64,000 nt of DNA from Heliopora coerulea (GCA_030142905.1 JASJOG010000069.1:1171001-1235000), one strand, 5' to 3'; shown: positions 24,401-39,400, numbered from the stretch's first letter. Notes: generated from the letters alone by a model not told the origin. Made by a program: numbers and translations.

Positions 24401-27400
24401 GTGTTGTAAGAATGAATCTCACTATTTTTAACAATATCTAAAGAATGCTGAGTGAGACCATTGACACACTTGTAAATGTGAATGCAGCGATGGTAAAATC
24501 TTCGGCGTTCAAGGTCCAGCCACTTAATAGCTGAGAGGGCTTCAGTTGCTGATGACTGAAGAGGCCTGTTTATAATTATCTTGGCTGCCTTATTCTGTAA
24601 AATATGAAGTTCTTTCATTAAACTGGCATTGTCTTTGTCACCCCAGACCAAGTCAGCATAATCAAAAATAGGTAAAACTAAACTATTATAAAAAAGTAAA
24701 CGAGCCTGATGTGGCAACAGATGCCTAATTCTAGGTAAAAGACTAAGATTCTTATTAATTTTACATGAAATGTAATCTATATGATCAACCCAAGTAAAAT
24801 TTGCAGACAACATAATTCCTAAATATTTAAAACTAGATACAGTATTTATATTAGCGTCTAAGATTAATAATGAAAAGGAAGAAATACTGACGATTTTCCT
24901 ATTGCTACCTATAATCATTGATTTAGTCTTATTAAGATTGAGGGTGAGTCTGTTTTCCCGTAGCCAACTTGCAATTCTGAACAAATTGTCATTTAAATTT
25001 TCCTCCAGTTGCCGAATATCCTTAGAGAAACAGTAAACTACCGTATCGTCTGCATACAAAGTCACCTTAGATTTTTTAACTGCAGCTGGAAGGTAATTTA
25101 TGTACAAGAAAAGCAGCGGGCCCAAAATACTCCCTTGTGGCACTCCATAATTTACTGGTAGAATCTCAGAAAGAACATTGCCACATGAAGTTCGCTGTTT
25201 CCGGTTGTTTAAGTATGATCCAAACCACTCTAGTGCAGGAGGCGAGACACCAATGGCCGACAACTTAGAAATCAGTATTTTATGGTCAACCGTATCAAAC
25301 GCTTTGGCTGGGTCCAAAAAGACAGCGCCACATAGGTTTTCTTGCTCCATATTCAATAGGACCTCATCTGCAAAGTTTGAAAATGCTGCAGTAGTAGATA
25401 ACTTGGAACGAAAGCCAAACTGTTTATTACAGAGAAGGTTGTTTGAGTTAAGGAATTCATAAAACTGAGAATGGACAACTTTTTCCAAGATTTTATTTAA
25501 GGTGGGCAGAATTAAAATTGGGCGATAATTGGTTGCATTAGTTCGGTCGCCAGATTTGAATAAAGCCACCACTTTCGAGCATTTCCATATTTCTGGAAAT
25601 TTACCTGAACGAATAGATAAACTTAATAACCTGGTAACCGAAGAACAGATCGCACGTGCACCGCACTTCAGAAGTTTAGCACTGATATTATCTAGTCCAA
25701 TAGCCTTGTTTGTCTTTAAAGAAAGCAAAAGTCTGAGTATAGTTTCTTCTTTGACTTCATTTAATTGAAATGAGTGCGGGCTGATAGGCATAGATGGAAT
25801 AGGGTAGATCACAGAAGATATTTTATCAGCCAAAGATTTTCCGATAGATGCAAAATAGGTATTCAATGAAGCGGCAATTGACGCTGGAGTTGTAAGTTGT
25901 ACACCATCAGCCAAAATAAATTGTGGACTTGAAGATTTAACATTACGCGAGGAAGCCTCATTAACCGCTTTTCAGATCTTACTAGAGTCCCCTTTTGCTT
26001 CATTAATTAAGTCGCAATAATACTTTGATTTTGCAGACTTAACTTCCTGTAGTCTCCTGTAGTTCGACCAATGAAAGACAGAATTTGTTTTAACAGCTTT
26101 ACGGTGGTGGAAGTCACGGTCTTTCATAACCTTATTAATCTTATTGTTCATCCAAGGAAGTGGAACACCCCGAATTCTTTGTCTTTTTACCGGAGCGTGC
26201 AAGTCAGCAACATCCGAGAACAATCGATTCCATGTTAAAACTGCATCATCTACAGGGTGTCCCAAAAAAACCGAAAACTATTGAAATCACTTATTGTTAA
26301 AATTTGAATGCCCTGCGAAAAAGCTGAACGTAATGATGCGTAAAATATTGACAAGGTGCATGTATTAAAATTTAGGTAAGAAAATCGCCTTGTAAAGTGC
26401 GCGATTTTTTGCCCGTGGGAATGTATAAAATTACTTATATCAATCATTTATGCACTCGTGGGGACCAACAGAGTGCTAAGGCATTCAAATTCTAACAATT
26501 AAATTGTTATTGGTGATTTCAACAGTTTTCGTTTTTTTTGGGACACCCTGTATATGGTCCTCATTTTCAATAACATGCCAAGGCACGCAATTGAGATCCG
26601 CCATAAAAGAATTCACATCAAAATTCTTATAAGAGCGGTATTCTATTGTTTTTGGTTGAGCCTTTGTTACCCCAGACTTTAGAACACAATAGACGAGATA
26701 ATAGATCACTTTAGATCACTTAGCGTGACCGGGACAACACCAGAATCACTAATACTGTGATTGTTGTTTACCAAAATCACGTCAATTAGAGATCGAGAAG
26801 TTTTTGTCACTCGGGTTGCCTCAGTAATGAGTTGCGTAAGGTCCAGCGAGCACGCGAAATTGAAAATATCTTGTTTTTCCTTTTTGTTTCCTCTAAGGTA
26901 AGGCACCATATCCACATTTAGGTCACCAAGCAGCACAAAATCACTACTGTCCAAAGTGATATTTGGCAAACTGATACGTAGATGAGAAATAACGGCAGAT
27001 AGATCCGCATCCGGCGCTCTATATACACAGCAAATCAAAGTTGGACGACAGTTTTTGCGAATAAGTTCAATCCATAAACACTCATTGTCGACTGAGTGAA
27101 GATCATGTCTAATGCGAAAGGGCAGTCCTTCCCTTACATAGATTGCAACACCACCGAAGCCTTTTTTATTTCCTTTCCTGTCCACACGAATACAGTCAAA
27201 CCCTTGCAAAGTCACCTCACAGTCCTCAATTGATTGATCAATCCATGTTTCACTCAGCGAAAGAACATCAATACTTTTTGTATCTATACCCTCCATGCGT
27301 AACGAATCCATTTTATACCTAAGACTTCGGATATTTAAATGTACAATCTTCAATCCACGGGCTTTTCTAACATCAGCCAAACTTCGATATCCTGGGTTAA

Positions 27401-30400
27401 GTTCCACATCTCCAGCGAGAGCTACAAGAATTGCGGCGAACAGAGCATGTTGAAGAAGCTTGCAAACAATTACACCCTTCTGGAAAACTCCCAATGCTCG
27501 ACTATCAGCTCGTCGGGTCGTACAGTGAAATGAATGAATTTCAACTTTACAGGTCAATTGAGAGACAAAATAGACATTCCTTAGCCTGGAGGAAGGTTTA
27601 TTTGATACGATCTTTAGATCTTCATTGTTAAAGATTATCAATAGACAAAGAAATAAACTAAAATTTACGGACATATTTGAAGTCCATCTGGCCACCATGT
27701 TGGCAAGAACTCATTCATTTGTTGGCAAGAGCCATCTCATTCGCACTCCTCATAATTATTATTTGATAAACAATCGATCGCCATCGCCATGAATTCAATC
27801 ATCTTCAGTGCTATTAAATTATCGTTTATATCTCCAAACCGCAGAAATTTTCCTTCCTCTAAAGTTTAATGACACTGCAGTAGTGAAATTACGAGTCAGC
27901 AGAAGGTTTACCCAGTTTGTATCGTGTCATTAGAGCTGAAGACTGGGAATACACTGACGTCTTAACAGCAGAATTCAAAACTTTAACAGAAGCATTTCTA
28001 TATATAATTAGGGAAATTTCACGTAATTAACATTGAATATGGGAAGTAAAATTTGATGTGGCAATAACCTTACATTATTCATGCGCCGGCAAGGTACATA
28101 AATTGTCAGATAACGTAAAATGGCGCCGGCTCCTTGAAGTCATCCATACGAGAACAAGCAGGAGTCAAACTTTATCTACTTGGTTCACGAACGAGTGCGC
28201 TAGAACAATCTTATTCACAATTGATAGCCAAAGCAAATGATTGCAACATTTTCTCGTCAACATAGACATTTTTTTTCTTATAATTACCTCATTTATTCCT
28301 AATGTAAAGTTTCCAACATTACTTAATGTATGAAAATCACTAGACCACGTACGCGTTGTGTACCTATTTTCTGTCTGTCATCCATGCATTGATAACAGAT
28401 TCATCAACTGATTGAGACACTGACCATTGAAAAGCGAACAGATATTCATGCTTTGCTAGTTGACCGAGCGCGAGGTCTGGATAGCAGGATTAGTTTAGCA
28501 GGATGAATTTAGGCAACAAAAAGGGCCTTTCTTCAGTTTACCAACTTAGAAAGCCGTCTTAGATCAATTAACTTCAGCAATGACACCTGATTATTTTATT
28601 AAAAGTTTTAATGTCAAGTCTTCGAAGGCTCTATTCAGTACAACAACCTAAACCGCAACAGTACACGTAATGCCACACATAGATGGATGCAGATTAATCT
28701 CCTCAATGCACCCGCGTTTGTAGGTGACGCAACGGCTACCGTTAACATTTCACCCGTTCCACCAGTTCTGAAACGCTTCCGTCAGTTCTAAATTTTAGAA
28801 TGACACTTTGAAGCGCAGCCAGATTGTAATCTGAGCAATCTGGCCCTTAGAACGTTTTCCTCCGAAAATTGGGTAGAGTTGGTCAAAGTGTTAAATTAGG
28901 ATCAGGGTTAGGATTAGGGTTAAGGCTAGGATTAGGGTTGGGTTAGGTTGAGGTCAGGTTGCCCAGATTACAATCCTGCTACGCTTCAAAACGTTATTCT
29001 AAACTTCAGAACTGACGCTATAAGCGTATTAGAACGGGTGGAACGGCTGAACATTTTCCTGTTTAGTTTGTTTTATTTGTTTGTTCCGGGAAAGTTTTTA
29101 AAGTTTTATCGTAAAACGTACCGCTCAACACCGAAACCAATTCTATCTTGTTTTTCCACAGATTCGTTGCTTATCGTATTTGCATTGATGTAGATTTTCA
29201 GGGAACGGCGCCTACTTTTTTGTTTTTGTTTTCTTCAAAAGGCAATTGTTCCATTATCAAGGAAAATTATCAACCAAATTATGTATCAAATATAAAAATT
29301 ACATTTGTGGAACATACTGCCATTCTAAAACACAAATAGCTTCTCTCCTTGCATAGTTGTACCACTGCATGTTAGCTGTCTCTCATACATACTTCTGACA
29401 CTTTTCGCGAGGTACGTTTATCGCGTATGAAATTTGTAACCCTTAGTTTTATGTATATTCGCGGAAATCCCCTTCTTTCGAATTTAGTTCTACACCACTG
29501 TATGTTTGATACATTACAAGATAGAGGTCCGATCTTACGATAAATCCCAAATTGGGGAAATCGCAAGTCTTGAAGTGCGTATTGACAGACTTCTCACTTT
29601 TGCCCAAAAATTAACCGTCGAAAGGAATACAACGATAAACAAAAGCTTCATCGAACAAAAACACAGCAGCTATATAGAGCTTTTGCTGTTCATTACCAGA
29701 AAATATACTATCATTAACGCCCACCTCAAACTCATTAACGCAAAAATACATTCATTTTATTCAATTGACATTCACTAGCGTAGATACGCAACCATTTGCA
29801 TCAAAGGCAATTCCATAGCGCCAACAGACGACCATTAACACCATTCTACTATACATTAGGGATAATAAAATTTCAATTAGGCAAGCTATGTCTCTTGCGT
29901 AATTGAAATTTTATTATCCGTAATGTATGATAGAATGGTGTTAATGGTCATTTATTGGCACTATGGAATGCTCTTCGATGTAAATGGTTGGTATCTACGC
30001 TAATGAATATCGATTGAATAAAATGATTGTATTTTTGAGTTAATGAGTTAGAGGTTAGCGTTAATGATAGTATATTTTCTAGTAATGAACAGCAAAAGGT
30101 GTACTTCAAACATGCTTTAAAAAAAGGGGAGATGGAAATCATGCCCGGACGAAGAGTTTGAGTTGAAAGAACGCTAGTGAAGTCATATGAGGAACATGAT
30201 TAACGAAAATACACGTAAACAAAAAGATTAATTTGGTTTTCTATCCGCTCACATTTCAAGTTTGTTTTATCGTGTTTCCAATTGGAAGTCACAAGCCCTA
30301 TTCGAACAAAGTCTCTTTTCTCCCAATCACGCTCTGAAAAGCGCACGTTCGAAAAACGATAAATTTTATCTGATAACGGTATGTTATATGTCCTTCGAAT

Positions 30401-33400
30401 CCTTTAAACACCACAGATTCAAGGGGAATAGGAAAATTTCTTCATATCTATTTTAACATTGACGGTTATCAATGAGAAATGAGTTTTCCACAAGAATATT
30501 TTACCAGCGAATTTTTCCCATGTTATTACGGGTGCTGTTGCATATGTTACAGTAACATAGTAACACAAAAACATGACTTTCTGCACAAAATTACTACGTT
30601 ACGTGTCCTTCGTACTGCCCCCTTGGGAAATAAGAAGTTAAGAACCATTCACAGATTTAATAAAATCTATGCAAACCCCAAATTTCAAATTATCTTATCG
30701 TTGCCAAAGCTAATTTTTCTGCTTTCCTTTTAAAAACAAAACGTCTGTAAATTTAGTTTTTACACACTTTTAGAATAGTTCCGATGTCTTCTTAAACAAT
30801 AAAAATGTACGTAATTCAATGATGAGATATTGATCGTGATTTACAGATTTTACATAGTTCAACATGAAATCTGCAGTCTAAAGTTTAAAAATATTTCGTA
30901 AGTTACCATTCTCACCTGCCGTGCGTTATAAGCATGGTTTAGATTTAATTTCTTAACCAGTAACCTAATCTCTCTTTTCACTCTTCAGTGCCCAGACCGA
31001 TTAAAAAACTGCGTACCGCTTCTTCAGCTGCTTTTGCACTCGAAATGATTTATTCATCGACGAAAGGGGAGAACAGTACCAGTCGAAGAGTCATGGGTTC
31101 AATTCCCACGGAATGGCCCTAATGTTGTATTTTTCGCGACAGGTCTCGGTTGAGTCTCAAAGAAGGACTTGCTTCAAAATATACACCCAAAAATTACTTT
31201 TCTAGCTTTTCAGTCAAAATGATTGTTTGATTTCATACGTTTAGAGATAATCAAAAAGTTGAACTACCTGCAAACAGCTAGCTGGGAGAGGAGCAACATG
31301 TTTGCTCGACGACGTTGCTACAGACACGGAAGACGGTTGTTTGACTCCTCCTAATATTAAAGGTTTCGAAGAAACTTGGTGACCACTGGTCCCTGAACGA
31401 GAGGAACTGATTTTCATTGACGCAGATGACAGCGGACTGTTAGAAATCTCTTGTTTAGTTGGTATGGTGGACGTTTTAACAAATCTTGCAGTTTCCTCTG
31501 ATTTACCATTTACGCCACGAACTGGTGAAGTTACAGTCGACACAGTATTTCTTTGCGCGGTAGTTTTCGGAATAGATGACACGATGACTTTCTGGACAGG
31601 TTTCGGACTGGTTGTTCTTTGTCGTTTTCTTGTCTTCATATCATCATCATCCTTGTCTTTTATCTTTGCTGCTTTCAAAGAAATCATTTCAAATTATTCA
31701 GACTTTAAATTGAGTGAAAAAGTATTTTTAAAAAAAAATTAACCCTCAAAAAAGAAAGTCATTTGAACACATATGCTTTCAAGCATTTCTTACATCAAAA
31801 ATGCTTTCTGAGCAATTGATGGAATTCGAATCCGTAACTTTCTGATCAGCGGTCAGCTCTAAATATTGAGCTACACGGACTCAGCAAACGAAGGTAACAA
31901 ATGTGAGCTGGTTTGGTTGTGAGAAGTACTCATACGGCCTGTGCGAAAGTCATTACATGTTCGTAATCAACATTGACCTTGACATGTCTCACCTGCCATC
32001 AGAAAGTTTGATTCTTGATTATTTATTGATTGATTATAATTGCTTATTACATGGGATACACTATTACAGTAAACATTTTCTGCAACATGTCAAGGAACGT
32101 CTAACCAACTTAAGATCTAAAAACATTGTGGCAAAAACTATACACTAAGGGTCAATTGTTCAAAACCTAGATTGTTTATCCGTGGGATTAGTTCTAGCGA
32201 GTGAACAGTGGCATCAATGCTTTGAACAACCGAACTTAAATTTTAACAGCCAAATTGGGAGTTGGCGACAAATTTGTTTTTCGCGCAAATTGAGCAAAAA
32301 CTAAATGACAACTTATCGGGCATCGAATGTCTGATCTTGATCAATGGCTAGCTCTTGCTAACAACGTTCAACACATTGAAAATCGCTTTGCACATTTATA
32401 TTAGTCTGTTAAATGAGGACGGTTCCACTCTCATTACTGATGTTAAACTCGAACAAGGGAGTTGTTTACGCACATCGTTCTTAGGTAAAGATTACAAACA
32501 CATCCAAAAACAGATGATCGATGAACGTTCGTCGAGCCATAACTTCAGAGAAACTATTTCTGAGCCCCAGACGGGGATTAAACCCGCAATATTCTGATGA
32601 CCGGTGAGACCCTCTAACCTTTGACTTACCAAAACTCAGATGGCGAGCTCAGGTGCAAGTTCGTCATATGTGCTACCAAAGCTGCAGCTATGATATGTTA
32701 ATGATATTAATGGCGACATATGTTGTGAATGTGGGAACTTGGAGATATCTTATATGATGATGTCACCTGTCGCCATCTGAGTCTCGGTATCTCAATGGTT
32801 AGAGCGTCTAGTAACTGCGCTTTCGACCGTTGCTTAAAGCATGCACCGATAGGTGAGTAAAAGATAATGTTTAAACGAAGAGTGTTTGATTGAATCTGCA
32901 TCAATTGCAGCGCCTTTTAACACAGGTTGAGATATGTACCCAGCAAGCCCAAATATTTTAGGGTTTACATATATGAAACCTTACGGGTGTCATACTGTCT
33001 ATCGCCATCAGGCTTTTCCCCGGTAGGTCGGTTTGTCATTTCAAGAATTTCGGCAGTACACCAATCTTATCATGACTCACGGCTGACTCACGAGTGTGAT
33101 ATAATTAGAGTTTACCTTAGCGTCATAACTGGCTGCTAAACTAACAATTATCTGTGAATATTGGTTGAGGTACATAACTCTGCGTGATCAATGGTAGAGT
33201 TTATCACGGAAGCACAACTGGCAGCTGCTGCAGCTGGATCTGTGAATGTCGGTCAATAGACTTACCTTTGGCTGATGAAGATATAGCAGCGTTTACACTG
33301 GCTGCATGGTTTGCTGCCGCAGTAGCGGTACCTGTAAACACTGTTTGAGGCACAAGACGAGGCATTAATGGAACAACGCGTCTGCCTTCGGATTCCCATT

Positions 33401-36400
33401 CTATGCAAGCATCGGATCCACAAACACTATGAAATAAGAAAACATTAACAGTGGAGGAAGTAAGTCTACGTAATCCGAGACGATCCAGATACAAAAATGG
33501 GGTGAATGTCAATGACTGTTCCTCTTCATTCGAACCTGAAGATGAGAGCTGGTGAGGCCGTCGAAACGTCTGTCGCTACAAATACCAATAAAAGTCTTTT
33601 ATCAAGACCACTCCAACCTGACGATCAACTGTCCGCAACACGTACTGACTACCTCGGGTTTGAATGATTTAATTTATTACATAAAAATTTGATGTTCATT
33701 CCTGAGAAGAAATACTGATGTTATATAATCTTAAGAATAGCTACTTCTGACAAGAAGTTCTAAAACCGTATTTCCTCTGAGGGCTTATTTTTTTTCGTTT
33801 AAGTGCTTCTGGACTGGGGGCTTATTAGAAGCGTGGAAACTCTAATTTTTCATGTTCTTTAGAAACTCATCGTAATATAATTAAATATTCTAATTCATAA
33901 TAATATAAATATATTACGCCGACGCTTAAATATACCGAGTTTCAATTTGATGAAGACGTTTCTTCATATGTTGTCGTACGTGCTCGTATTTCCATGTTGA
34001 AATATATTCGCTTCTTCATAAGTAAGAGTACCCCCATCATGGGTGGGGGCTTAATAGAGGTTGGGGGCTTTTTTTACCGTGCTTCTAAACTGGAGGCTTA
34101 TTACAAGGGGGGTAAATACAATCAGTGATAAATTAGACCAGAACACCCAACAAAATCATTACTGGATACCCAAAATGTCATAAATCTAACATACCCCCTC
34201 TCCCCTACTTCAATGTTGTTCGCTAACAAGGAATAATCAGTCTCGGCGCTTAGAATCTCATGAAATTCACGATTGTTCACCACTCAACATTGAAAAGGGG
34301 GAAGGAGGGAACGCAGGTAGTTAGTAGGGATTCGTGTCCCGCTAATAATGTCACTGATTGTAGATAAAATACGGTAAGTAATTGTCATTTTTACGATTTA
34401 GAATCCGAGAAAGAGGTAGATACGGAAAAGTATTTTCCTGAGGTTTTTGCACAGACCAAGTGACGAAGAAGCGAGGTCAATGGGATACAACCGAATGCAT
34501 ACCTGGTAAACGTAGTTAATTAGGAATATACTATTTGGCTTTTGATTGGTTTTTTTCCCATTTCAACTGGGTTTTCGACATCCGATGTTGCTATTTACCT
34601 TACCTTTCAATTACACTCAATACTCCTTTTCTTATATCACGCAGTGTCACTTTCTCTGATGTTCATTTAATTTACTAAATTTTACATGCATGGTTCAAAA
34701 TTACTCACCATTCAGCTATCATTGACAAGCGATCATCACTAATTGCTCGACGTATCTCTGCTCGATGTCGTTCAGTTGAAATACTGCAAACGAATCAGAA
34801 TGATTTGAACTAAAGAATCCAAGACTTCTGAAAAACTTTCTGTGAAAAGGGAGTAGAACGAAACAATGATAACATAAAGATGTTGTTAACCGAACATTTA
34901 ACCATAAAAAACAGCTGAATCTGACCACCATTCTGATCACAGTTTAAGTTTTAAAATCACTGCCGCCGAGGCCGTCGAATGGTCAGTCATGAGCAACAGT
35001 CCTTCTCAAGACCGATAAGGAGGACGATCAACTATCGAGCAATACTGATACTCATAGTTTCACAGTTTTTACATTATTTAAAAAAGAAAAAGATTCTCAT
35101 ATGATGGCGAAGCAAAGATCAACCACTTATTCATATCAGATTGAACGTTTTGAATTTAACGATGCAACAGAGAACACCCTCATGTTGCAAGCTTCCTAGA
35201 TATCAGTCTCCCCTCCAATATACTGTTAGAAACAATTTCACAATATGTCAAAAAAATATGGGAAAAAATACCTCTAGGCTATCCTGCAACATAATTCAAA
35301 GGATCGAGACGGCAAGCTTCAGTACCTTTGTTGCTGCTGTACTAACTTCAAACTAACCGAAACGATAGTTCGTTAACTTATAATACTCATTAATAAGTCA
35401 CGAAGGAAGAATAAAAGAAATGGCTGCTTACACTAGTAAACCAACCCAGTACCGGGAAAGTTTACATAAACTCTCCCTTCGATTTGCTCGGCTCAAATGA
35501 CTTGTATCTTCAAAATAGTCGATAAGCATAAACAATTATTAAAAGAATTTCCGTGATAATATAATTACAAAATATACGCGTTCGACTTGTTGGAGGTTTA
35601 CTGCGGCTCGCTTTCAGCTTGTCTTGTACACACCGCACTGTTCGGTCGACCACATTGTATTTGTTATTTAAAAATGGTGTACTTCAAAACTACTCTGATG
35701 TTTCCGTTAGTAGAGATTCCTCCAGTAACTGGGTAAACCCGTACTAATGAAAGTATCCATAATTACAATCAGGGGAACTATTAATTTATAAATAAAAAGA
35801 AGTTCCGCGTACGTGTGGTCCGGTACGGTAAAGTGAATGCCCTTAGTACTAGTATCAAGATTCCTTTTCAATTTGAGGTACTAACAACCGCGACAGTACG
35901 GCAGTTATCAATAAGTTATTTTTGTTTACCTTAGCTGTTCTCCCAACTCCCGAAGCAGTCTTTTTTTCTCCCTTAAATGGTTATGAAACGAAGGATAAAG
36001 GTCTCAACAACACAGTGTACAAACGTTTTGTCACGAAAATACAAACATCGTAATCTGTAACAAAGATTATTTTGTGTTAACGGATAAAAGACATGCTTAT
36101 CACTATATTCAACTGTCCAATTACGAGCTGAACTTTATTGACTGAGTTTGATCGAAATTCCATCAGCAACTAGATTAGTGTACCAAACAGATGGATAACT
36201 TTGAGATAAACAATTCCACCTTCTCAGTTTTGACACTTCTATTATGCCTCATAAATGTCTTCACTGACTTGTTCTGAAAATTCGGTTTAAGAGATTGTAT
36301 GCGTTTTCTTCCAATTCAAAAATGTGTGGAAAAGTGGAGGGCCAGAGTTTAAATTAATTACAGGAACCACTGAGTACTCTGATGAAATACAAAACAGCGG

Positions 36401-39400
36401 TATTGCGGAGATTCTTGAGAGTCTCTATACGTTTATGGTCGTCGGTAAGTTGTCGGTCGTCGAAGTCGAAAAGGTTGCATGCTAAGGCCTTTATTTACCT
36501 TTTAGAAAATTAAAATTATTCAAGATATCTCCAAGCTCCCACATTTCCAAAATATATATCTCAGTATAACATTATTAACATACAGTGGCTTCCGCTTAGA
36601 TCGAACCTTTCACGAAGGTTCTTGGCTTCATCGCTATCCTCCAGAGTTTACGCCACTTGATTACCGTACAGGCACGTTGACGTGTTTTTCTTGATCTACT
36701 GTACATCAGATTACATTATCAAATCACTGCGACTTACAAGACATCTTTAACTTTCAGTTTTCTAAACCAATACTTTAATGTTTGTTCTGGTTTCTAGATT
36801 CTTCATTCTGAGGTTGATTGCGTTTGGGAGATTTTTTCAATTAACAGTTACCCTCTTACAAAGTTAGCCTTGCAAACGTGGCCGCAATGGTTATAAGTGG
36901 AGATATAAACCCCGTTGACACTGTTAACATTTTGGACACTGCACGGCTAAAATTTTGGCATGGGTTCCGCTATTTTTGTGCACGCCATGGGCGATTTTCA
37001 CAGTGCAAACGGTGCTGACTTCTTAAAATTTGGCACCCGTGCTTGAAAATTTAGCCGCGTCAAGCACCTCTGTATATGTAGCTTTCGGCACAGCTAATTT
37101 GCCGTGCAGTACCGTACCCAAAATGTTACAGTGTAAACGGGGTTAGACTATTGAAAAAGTTTAACCATCAATCACTTCATTATGTCCAAGGAATATTAGG
37201 CATTTACCCTCAATCACATGAAACGGAATCTGCATTAAGTGAAGGTAAATTTTCATGGGCCAGAATCATACATTTTAAGACCCAACAGGGACCAGTTGCA
37301 AGAAGGGCAGATCGAACCTCCGGCTGCCAGTAGAACTCTCAACCCATCATACATAGAGCAGAGCTCTGCCAACTGAGGTACAAAGGCAAAGTGCATGTTC
37401 ACAAGTTCTCTATTTATGTTAGTAATGCAATGAAGTGAAGCATATATTCAAATAATATTGGGCATCTACATTTAGTCACATGAAATGGACTCTATGTTAA
37501 GTCACAGTAAATTTTTGAAGTGTTGGAGTCAGAAGTTCTTAAGACTCAACCAGGGCCAGCTGCAAAAAGTGTAACTCTTGAGGCTCTTGTTCGAATTGAA
37601 CCAAATTCATGACCATGTTCTCGGCAACGGCCTTCTCTGCTCATATGGCAAAGTGCTGCACTTAGTCTAGATTTGCCAGGTCACTAGTTTGACTCAAAGC
37701 TGGAGGACCAAGAACTGCATTTTTGCCTGTGCTCTCAGTTAGGTCTTAAAAACTTATGACTCCAACTCTTGAAAATTTATTTTCACTTTATATAGAGTCC
37801 ATTCCATGTGGTTGGAAATGTCTAATATTGGCTGGAGATACCATTCACTTCATTGGCAATGCCCCATCATTATAAATATACACCACATGATCATGCTCTC
37901 AAAAATAGTCTTGGTAACTAAATTAGCCATAATCTGCATTAGACTCCCATAACTGCATGTTGGATTACTGGGCACAAGTCCAAGAATTAAAATAAGCTTG
38001 AAGATTTTCCCACAAAAATGGACTGTATTGGTCCAGAATAAGAAGCACATTGGACCAGTCCAATACTGTAAAATATTGGACCATTCAGCAACCAATCAGC
38101 ACATGTAATTTTGTGTACAGACTAAAAAATGAGCTCAGCCACATAATACAGAGTATAGCAGTTGTTTGCAAATAATCTAAGAGTTGGCCAGTTTCCATTA
38201 AGTTTTTTTTTTTTACCAAGACAAAGGATCTTTGTTGCTTTAATCAGCTTCACAAGCGATGAAGCAAATAATGAATACTTTTGATGAAGCAAAAACAATG
38301 AAGACACCTTTGGTTTTACTGCATAAATATTTTTTGTTAATTACCTGTCCAGTTCCCCCTGAGCTCTCAAAGCTGTAACTAATGCTGAATATGCTTCCAG
38401 CTCTAATAAAAAAGACAAGTCACTGGGATTTCATGATACCAAACATGGAAGATACAGGAGGTGGTGAAAATCGTTGCCACAGCCAAAGGGAGAGTTAAAG
38501 GCATGAGCTTTCCAAGATATACTTGACCATCTCAAAAAATTGTCAAACAATACAGACATTGGTTTACTTTGAAGACACTGAATAATCATTTTAACCTATA
38601 ATCGAATGACTCCAGCAAAGAGCTGATAGGATCACAGTTGATAAAGGTTATGTTTTATAGATAGTAGTAGCTCTAGAATTTTGGAAATAGGTACAGAAGG
38701 CCACTGTTCCCCAATAGGTGGGCCAGAATTATTTCATGTACACCACCAAAATAAGGATTAGAGCACCAAGGGGGTGGGTTTGGGAGGGGTTATTCCCCTT
38801 CTCAACAGCTAGATGCCAGGGGGTCACTAAGAGCACCCAGTTGGGTAAAAGCCCTCAAAAAGCCTTGAACAAAATAACAGAAAACAATGGCTTCTAGAGG
38901 TCTATATACTAGTATAAAATTCAGGGATGCATTCTTGTGTGGACCAGTGTTCACTAGAAGATGGATAATGGTCAACCCAGCCCACCCTTCACAGTAGCAC
39001 TGCCACTGTTGACAGATTTAGTAAAAAACCAAGATTCAATTTGGTAAATCGTGAGAGTAGGCAATCTTAACATAAGGTCTAACTGGCATTTTAATGCCTA
39101 AAAGGTCTTGTATTTGAACATCTGATTGATCACTTTTCCAGATTAAGTTCTGTTCACAGTAATAATTTAATGCATAAAGATTTTATCACTTTACCAACCC
39201 TGCCTTAAGTCTCTCTAATTATATTTCCCCTCATACAAACATCTTTACTAAAGAAAACAAAATAATATAAAATGTGGCATCCATCAACCTCAATAGGGTT
39301 TATTACAAATTGTTTCCCAATGAATTGTCAATATTATTCTATGATGAGGTGACTTAGAATCAGTATCCTAGACTAAAGGGGATTGCAATTACCTCTGGTT

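Larger units (their letters stand above)
24085..27700 (-). mobile_element. L2/CR1-like non-LTR retrotransposon B
   Basis: A near full-length minus-strand element inside an EMSY intron, with N-terminal leader, endonuclease, RT and a 3' end in an (ATT)n tail at about 24088–24105, typical of CR1/L2 elements. It is interrupted by a 298-bp mariner MITE (26253–26550), a frame break near 26706 and a TGA near 25970. It has the same orientation as the host gene. Confidence 0.85.
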
